Positions 5,774 through 9,098 of a stretch of 9,098 bases of DNA are shown here, piece by piece. The notes under the pieces were generated by a model. That model was given only the letters and a program-made list of their open reading frames with translations, was not told the DNA's origin and searched no databases. The DNA comes from an uncultured Actinomycetes bacterium. GTDB taxonomy: Bacteria > Actinomycetota > Thermoleophilia > Solirubrobacterales > 70-9. Every line of letters starts with the position of its first letter. The first letter of the stretch is position 1. The position numbers and the translations under genes are program-made. Where the stretch lies: assembly GCA_946479725.1 (NCBI GenBank), contig CAMLHB010000079.1, positions 1-9,098 on the forward strand, given 5' to 3'.

Positions 5774-6818
5774 GCGGCTCCGCGTCGGCGTCATCGGCTG
5801 CGGCCGCATGGGCGCCTTCCACGTCCGCAACTACGCACAACTCGACTGCGCCGAGCTGGTCGCCGTGGCCGACCCTTCGGCGGAGGCGCGCAGCCGGGCC
5901 CTGGCGGGCTCCCAGGCGCTCGAGTTCTCCGACTGGCGCGACCTGATCGAAGACGCCGACGAGCTCGACGCGGTCTCGGTCGCCTGCCCTTCCGAGCACC
6001 ACGCCGAGGTGGCGTTGGAGGTGCTCGCCGCCGGCCTCCACGTCCTGGTCGAGAAGCCGATCGCGACGACCCTGCCCGACGCCCTGCGGATGCGCGGCGC
6101 CGCGATCGAGGCCGACCGCAAGCTGATGGTCGGCCACGTCGAGCGCTTCAACCCGGCGGTGGCGAAGCTGCGCGAGCTGGTCGCCGCCGGCCGCCTCGGC
6201 CGCGTCTACCGCGCCCACACGACCCGGGTCGGGCCGCTGCCGACGCGGATCCAGGACACCGGCGTCGCGATCGACCTCGCCACCCACGACCTCGACGTGA
6301 TGCAGCACGTGCTCGGCCTCTCGATCGGCGAGATCTACGCCGACGGCGGCCGTTTCCTGCACAGCTCCCAGGAGGACCTGCTCACCTGCCTGGCCCGCTT
6401 CGGCGGCGCCGGGGAGGAGACCCTGGGCCTGCTCGACGTCAACTGGCTGACCCCGGAGAAGAAGCGGGAGATCGCCCTGATCGGCGAGAACGGCCTGCTG
6501 CGGGCGAGTTACATCACCCAGGACGTCTGGTTCGTCGAGTCGCCGGAGGCACCGCTGCAGTGGGACGGACTCTCGGTTTTGCGCGGCGACGGCGAGGGCG
6601 CCGCGGTGCGCTTCTCGCTCGCCAAGGGCGAGCCGCTGCGGGCCGAGCTGGAAGCCTTCTGCCGCTGCGTCCTCGACGACACCCCGGAGCCGGTCGGCGC
6701 CCACGACGGCGTCAAGGCCCTGGCCGCGGCGCTGGCCGTGCGCGAGTCGGCGGCGGTCCGCCGCCCGGTCGAGCTGCTCGACATCCCCGCCCCCCGGCCC
6801 CTGGAGGTCTTCGCATGA
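5766..6818 (+). CDS. Gfo/Idh/MocA family NAD(P)-dependent sugar dehydrogenase (second copy)
   Basis: This 350-aa protein has the same fold and family as the product of 2831-3916 but is clearly divergent from it. The GCGRMG Rossmann loop is at residues 11-16, EKP with the active-site Lys at 96-98, GHVERFNP at 123-130, and D-L-A-T-H-D with Asp170 and His174. The GHVERFNP form is found in many nucleotide-sugar dehydrogenases of surface-glycan loci, some of which oxidise C3 of UDP-GlcNAc. The start TTG at 5766 has GGAGGG five bases upstream and overlaps the epimerase stop by eight bases, so translation is probably coupled. The stop overlaps the next ATG as ATGA. Placed directly after a UDP-HexNAc 2-epimerase, it most likely acts on the same or a derived sugar; this is inference from context. 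Confidence 0.9.
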   Translation: MSERLRVGVIGCGRMGAFHVRNYAQLDCAELVAVADPSAEARSRALAGSQALEFSDWRDLIEDADELDAVSVACPSEHHAEVALEVLAAGLHVLVEKPIATTLPDALRMRGAAIEADRKLMVGHVERFNPAVAKLRELVAAGRLGRVYRAHTTRVGPLPTRIQDTGVAIDLATHDLDVMQHVLGLSIGEIYADGGRFLHSSQEDLLTCLARFGGAGEETLGLLDVNWLTPEKKREIALIGENGLLRASYITQDVWFVESPEAPLQWDGLSVLRGDGEGAAVRFSLAKGEPLRAELEAFCRCVLDDTPEPVGAHDGVKALAAALAVRESAAVRRPVELLDIPAPRPLEVFA

Positions 6819-7666
6819 TCCGCTTCGTGATCCCGGCCTACAACGAGGCCGAAAACATCCCCCGCCTGCTCGCCGACCTCGCCCCAGTCGCCCGCGAGCT
6901 GGGGGCGCGGGTGATCATCGTCGACGACGGCTCCACCGACGGCACCGGCGAGGTGATCCGCGAACATGCGCAGGACATGCACTTGGCGGTCGTCACCCAC
7001 ACCGTCAACCGCGGTCTTGGCACCGCGATCAACACCGGCATCCGCTCCGCATTGAAGGAGTCCTCCGACGACGACGCGATCGTCACCCTGGAGGCCGACA
7101 CCACCTCCGACCTCTCCGACCTGCCGCGGATGCTGCAGCTCTTCGACGAGGGCAACGACGTCGTCCTCGCCTCGGTCTATGCGCCGGGCGGCAAGATCGT
7201 CGGCGTCGCCGGCTGGCGTCTGGCGGCGAGTAAATCGGTCTCCAACACCTTCCGCTACCTCGGCGGCCTGCGCCAGATGCACACCCTCTCCTCGCTCTAC
7301 CGGGTCTACCGCGCCGGAACCCTGCGCAAAGCGGCCGACACCTACGGCTACCTGCTCGTCCGCGAGCCCGGCTTCGCCGCCAACGTCGAGCTGCTGCTGA
7401 AGCTCTTCAACGCTGGCGCCAAGGTCGCCGAGGTGCCGACCACCAACGACTGGAGGACCCGCAAAGGCGAGTCGAAGATGCAGCTGAGGCCGACCGTCGT
7501 CGCCTACTTCCGGGTGATGGCCGCGCACCTGGTCGGTCGCATCCAGCCGCCGCCGGTATCGCCGCTGGCCGAGGCGACGGCGCCTCGGGGCCTGCCCGAG
7601 CCGGCCGCCGCGACGGTCACCGAGGGTGTCCCGGCAGGCGGCCCGGCTCCGGTAGCGCACGGCTGA
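6815..7666 (+). CDS. family 2 glycosyltransferase (polyprenyl-phosphate sugar synthase-like)
   Basis: This 283-aa GT-A-fold glycosyltransferase has the VIPAYNE start (residues 5-11), the nucleotide-binding DDGSTDGT (37-44) and EADTTSD (93-99) at the metal-binding DxD position. RTRKGESKM (214-222) matches the basic G-x-SK motif of dolichol- or polyprenyl-phosphate mannose/glucose synthases. No transmembrane helices follow the catalytic domain. Instead residues 245-283 form a Pro/Ala/Gly-rich, probably disordered tail. It should transfer a sugar from a nucleotide donor to a polyprenyl phosphate or a lipid-linked acceptor at the inner membrane face. The ATG has GGAGG at 6803-6807, seven bases upstream. 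The gene overlaps its neighbours by ATGA (upstream) and TGATG (downstream). The frame extends upstream to 6560, but that is shadow of the dehydrogenase. Donor sugar and acceptor are unknown. Confidence 0.9.
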   Translation: MIRFVIPAYNEAENIPRLLADLAPVARELGARVIIVDDGSTDGTGEVIREHAQDMHLAVVTHTVNRGLGTAINTGIRSALKESSDDDAIVTLEADTTSDLSDLPRMLQLFDEGNDVVLASVYAPGGKIVGVAGWRLAASKSVSNTFRYLGGLRQMHTLSSLYRVYRAGTLRKAADTYGYLLVREPGFAANVELLLKLFNAGAKVAEVPTTNDWRTRKGESKMQLRPTVVAYFRVMAAHLVGRIQPPPVSPLAEATAPRGLPEPAAATVTEGVPAGGPAPVAHG

Positions 7667-9048
7667 TGGAAGGGGCAGCACCGCGCGTCGGCGTCGTCGG
7701 GGGCGGTGTCCTCGGCGTTTCCCTCGCCCTGCGCCTGGCCCAGGCCGGCGCCCGGGTGACCGTGATCGAGCGCGGGCCGAGCCTCGGCGGCCTCGCCGGG
7801 ACCTTCGACTTCGGCGGCCACGAGGTCGACCGCTTCTACCACGTCATCACCCCCTCCGACCAGCGGATGATCGCGATGGCCGGGGAGGTCGGGCTGGGCG
7901 ACGAGCTTCGCTTCACGCCGGTCGGCGCCGGCTTCTTCTCCGGCGGCGAGATGCACGACTTCAACGGTATCGGCGACCTCCTGCGCTTCTCGCCGCTGAG
8001 TCCGCCGGCGCGGCTGCGACTGGGCTGGTTCGTCGCTCAGTGTCAGCTGCGCAGCTCCTACGAGAAGCTCGAGGCGATCCCGCTCGAGACCTGGCTGCGG
8101 CGGATCTGCGGCAACCAGGTCTGGGAGCGGATCTGGAAACCGCTGCTGGACACCCGCTTCGACGGCGACCCGTCCGGGCTGCCGGCCACCTACCTCTGGG
8201 CGCGGACCCGGCGGATGTCCGGCGCCCGCAGCGGCGGCGGCAAGGGCGGCGAGGAAATGGGCCACATCGTCGGCGGCCACCAGCGGCTGATCGACGCGAT
8301 GGTCGCCCGCGCGGGCGAGTTCGGGGTTGAGTCCCGCACCGATGCTCCGGTCACCGGCCTCGCCCTGGCCGAGGACGGCTCGGTCGCCGGCGTCGAGCTG
8401 GAGGGGGAGACCCTGGAGTTCGACCTGACGATCCCGACCGTGCAGCCGCCGGCGCTGAAGTTCCTGCTGCCGGAGCGCCACCGCCACCTGCTGGAGCGTT
8501 ATCCGCAGCGCTGGCTCGGCGTCGTCTGCCCGATCGTCAAGGTGCGGCGCCGTCTGCTGCCCTACTACGCGATCAACATCACCGAGCCGACGCCGCTGAC
8601 CAGCGCCGTCGAAACGACCCAGGTGCTGGGGACCGAGCACACCGACGGCCTGCAGCTCGTCTACCTGCCGAAGTACTGCGACCCCGAAGCGCCGGAGCAG
8701 AGCGAGGACGACGAGGCGCTCTACCGCCGCTTCACCGACTACCTGGCCCGGCTCTCGCCCGGCTTCAGTCGTGAGGAGGTCGTTGATTGGACGGTGCAGC
8801 GGGCGCGCCTGGTCGAGCCGGTGCACCAGGTCCACTCCGGCCCCGAGCCGCGCGTCGCCCCGGTTTGGCCCGGCGTCGGCGGCCTGGCGCTCGCCTCCAA
8901 CGCCCAGATCTATCCCTACCTGCTGAACGGCGACTCGGTGATGGGGTTCGCCGAAGAGGTTGCGGGCGAAGTCGCCGCCCGCCTGGGCCTCCCCGGCCAG
9001 CCTGTCCAGAGTGCGAGAAAAGGACTGGTCGGCGCATTGAACCCCTAG
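7666..9048 (+). CDS. FAD-dependent oxidoreductase (amine-oxidase / protoporphyrinogen-oxidase / UGM-like)
   Basis: This 460-aa flavoprotein has an N-terminal dinucleotide fold with G-x-G-x-x-G at residues 12-17 and the ribose-binding Glu35 at the end of the second strand. The GGLAGTF motif at 41-47 is typical of the amine oxidase, phytoene desaturase and UDP-galactopyranose mutase superfamily. A C-terminal flavin-closing segment at about 406-440 (GLALASNAQIYPYLLNG) completes the FAD site. There is no signal peptide. Its start shares one base with the glycosyltransferase stop (TGATG), with no good ribosome-binding site of its own, so it is probably translationally coupled. Proteins of this type recur in polysaccharide operons, but I know of no settled reaction. 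UGM-like ring contraction, oxidation of a sugar, or desaturation of a lipid carrier are all possible. The closest named families differ in length and motifs, so no gene symbol is given. Confidence 0.85.
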   Translation: MEGAAPRVGVVGGGVLGVSLALRLAQAGARVTVIERGPSLGGLAGTFDFGGHEVDRFYHVITPSDQRMIAMAGEVGLGDELRFTPVGAGFFSGGEMHDFNGIGDLLRFSPLSPPARLRLGWFVAQCQLRSSYEKLEAIPLETWLRRICGNQVWERIWKPLLDTRFDGDPSGLPATYLWARTRRMSGARSGGGKGGEEMGHIVGGHQRLIDAMVARAGEFGVESRTDAPVTGLALAEDGSVAGVELEGETLEFDLTIPTVQPPALKFLLPERHRHLLERYPQRWLGVVCPIVKVRRRLLPYYAINITEPTPLTSAVETTQVLGTEHTDGLQLVYLPKYCDPEAPEQSEDDEALYRRFTDYLARLSPGFSREEVVDWTVQRARLVEPVHQVHSGPEPRVAPVWPGVGGLALASNAQIYPYLLNGDSVMGFAEEVAGEVAARLGLPGQPVQSARKGLVGALNP

Positions 9049-9065
9049 ATGAGTAGTTCCACGAT

Positions 9066-9098
9066 TCAGGCCACGTAGTCGACCAGCGCCCGGCTTGG
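9066..9098 (-). CDS. possible 3' end of a convergent gene (partial)
   Basis: Read on the minus strand, the last 33 bases give ten sense codons rich in G/C at the third position, ending ALVDYVA and TGA (complement of 9066-9068). This would be a convergent gene ending 17 bp from the flavoprotein stop. The plus strand here has only a nine-codon frame from ATG 9050. Ten codons are too few to prove a gene. Confidence 0.25.
   Translation of the reverse strand, partial: PSRALVDYVA

Noticed and set aside
4577..5830. Open minus-strand frame of 417 codons
   Set aside because: It is antisense to the 2-epimerase gene, which has clear family motifs; the minus frame has none.
5562..6704. Open minus-strand frame of 380 codons
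   Set aside because: It is a shadow of the second dehydrogenase gene, with no recognisable domain.
7504..8835. Open minus-strand frame of 443 codons
   Set aside because: It lies opposite the flavoprotein and glycosyltransferase genes, has low-complexity Arg/Gly/Asp/Val-rich content without motifs, and is the usual antisense shadow in high-GC DNA.
9050..9079. ATG 9050 as the start of a further operon gene
   Set aside because: The frame closes after nine codons at a TAG and has no ribosome-binding site of its own.

Overview
The window is high-GC bacterial DNA, tightly packed, with GTG and TTG starts alongside ATG, 4-base stop/start overlaps and strong G/C preference at third codon positions. 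This, together with an ECF-type sigma factor and an actinobacterial look to the proteins, suggests a high-GC actinobacterium, possibly of the Thermoleophilia (Solirubrobacterales-like) type. That placement is inference. No rRNA, tRNA, CRISPR array, insertion sequence or phage gene is visible.

Layout. (a) 70-1080, plus strand: a free-standing extended-SDR NAD-dependent epimerase/dehydratase. A perfect 8-bp hairpin lies just upstream and the start has no Shine-Dalgarno sequence. (b) 1176-2834: a small regulatory-looking module. A minus-strand ECF-like sigma factor (1586-2179) sits between two plus-strand genes for small proteins (1176-1589 and 2481-2834). By eye these are paralogues of each other, and their C-terminal halves look like ribbon-helix-helix folds. 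Both small genes end in a stop codon interlocked with that of a convergent minus-strand gene (CTAA at 1586-1589, CTAG at 2831-2834). A 301-bp AT-richer gap separates the sigma gene from the second small gene. (c) 2831-4602, minus strand: a two-gene unit of a polyprenyl-phosphate sugar-1-phosphate transferase followed by a Gfo/Idh/MocA dehydrogenase, overlapping by GTGA. (d) 4703-9048, plus strand, divergent from (c): a four-gene operon with every junction overlapping. Its genes are a non-hydrolysing UDP-GlcNAc 2-epimerase-type enzyme, a second Gfo/Idh/MocA dehydrogenase, a family-2 glycosyltransferase of the polyprenyl-phosphate sugar synthase type, and an FAD-dependent amine-oxidase/UGM-like oxidoreductase. 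The last 33 bases may be the 3' end of a convergent minus-strand gene.

How it fits together. Units (c) and (d) form part of a cell-surface polysaccharide or glycoconjugate locus. The sugar transferase would load the first sugar phosphate onto a lipid carrier. The epimerase and the two dehydrogenases would remodel a UDP-HexNAc or UDP-HexNAc-uronate donor. The GT2 enzyme would transfer a sugar, and the FAD enzyme may modify a sugar or lipid intermediate. The 2-epimerase carries motif variants that recall the diacetamido-uronate (WbpI/WlbD) branch. No aminotransferase or acetyltransferase for such a pathway lies inside the window.

The least explained part is the sigma factor flanked by twin small proteins. 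It has no recognisable zinc-type anti-sigma partner, and the twin proteins are the most attractive candidates for its regulators.
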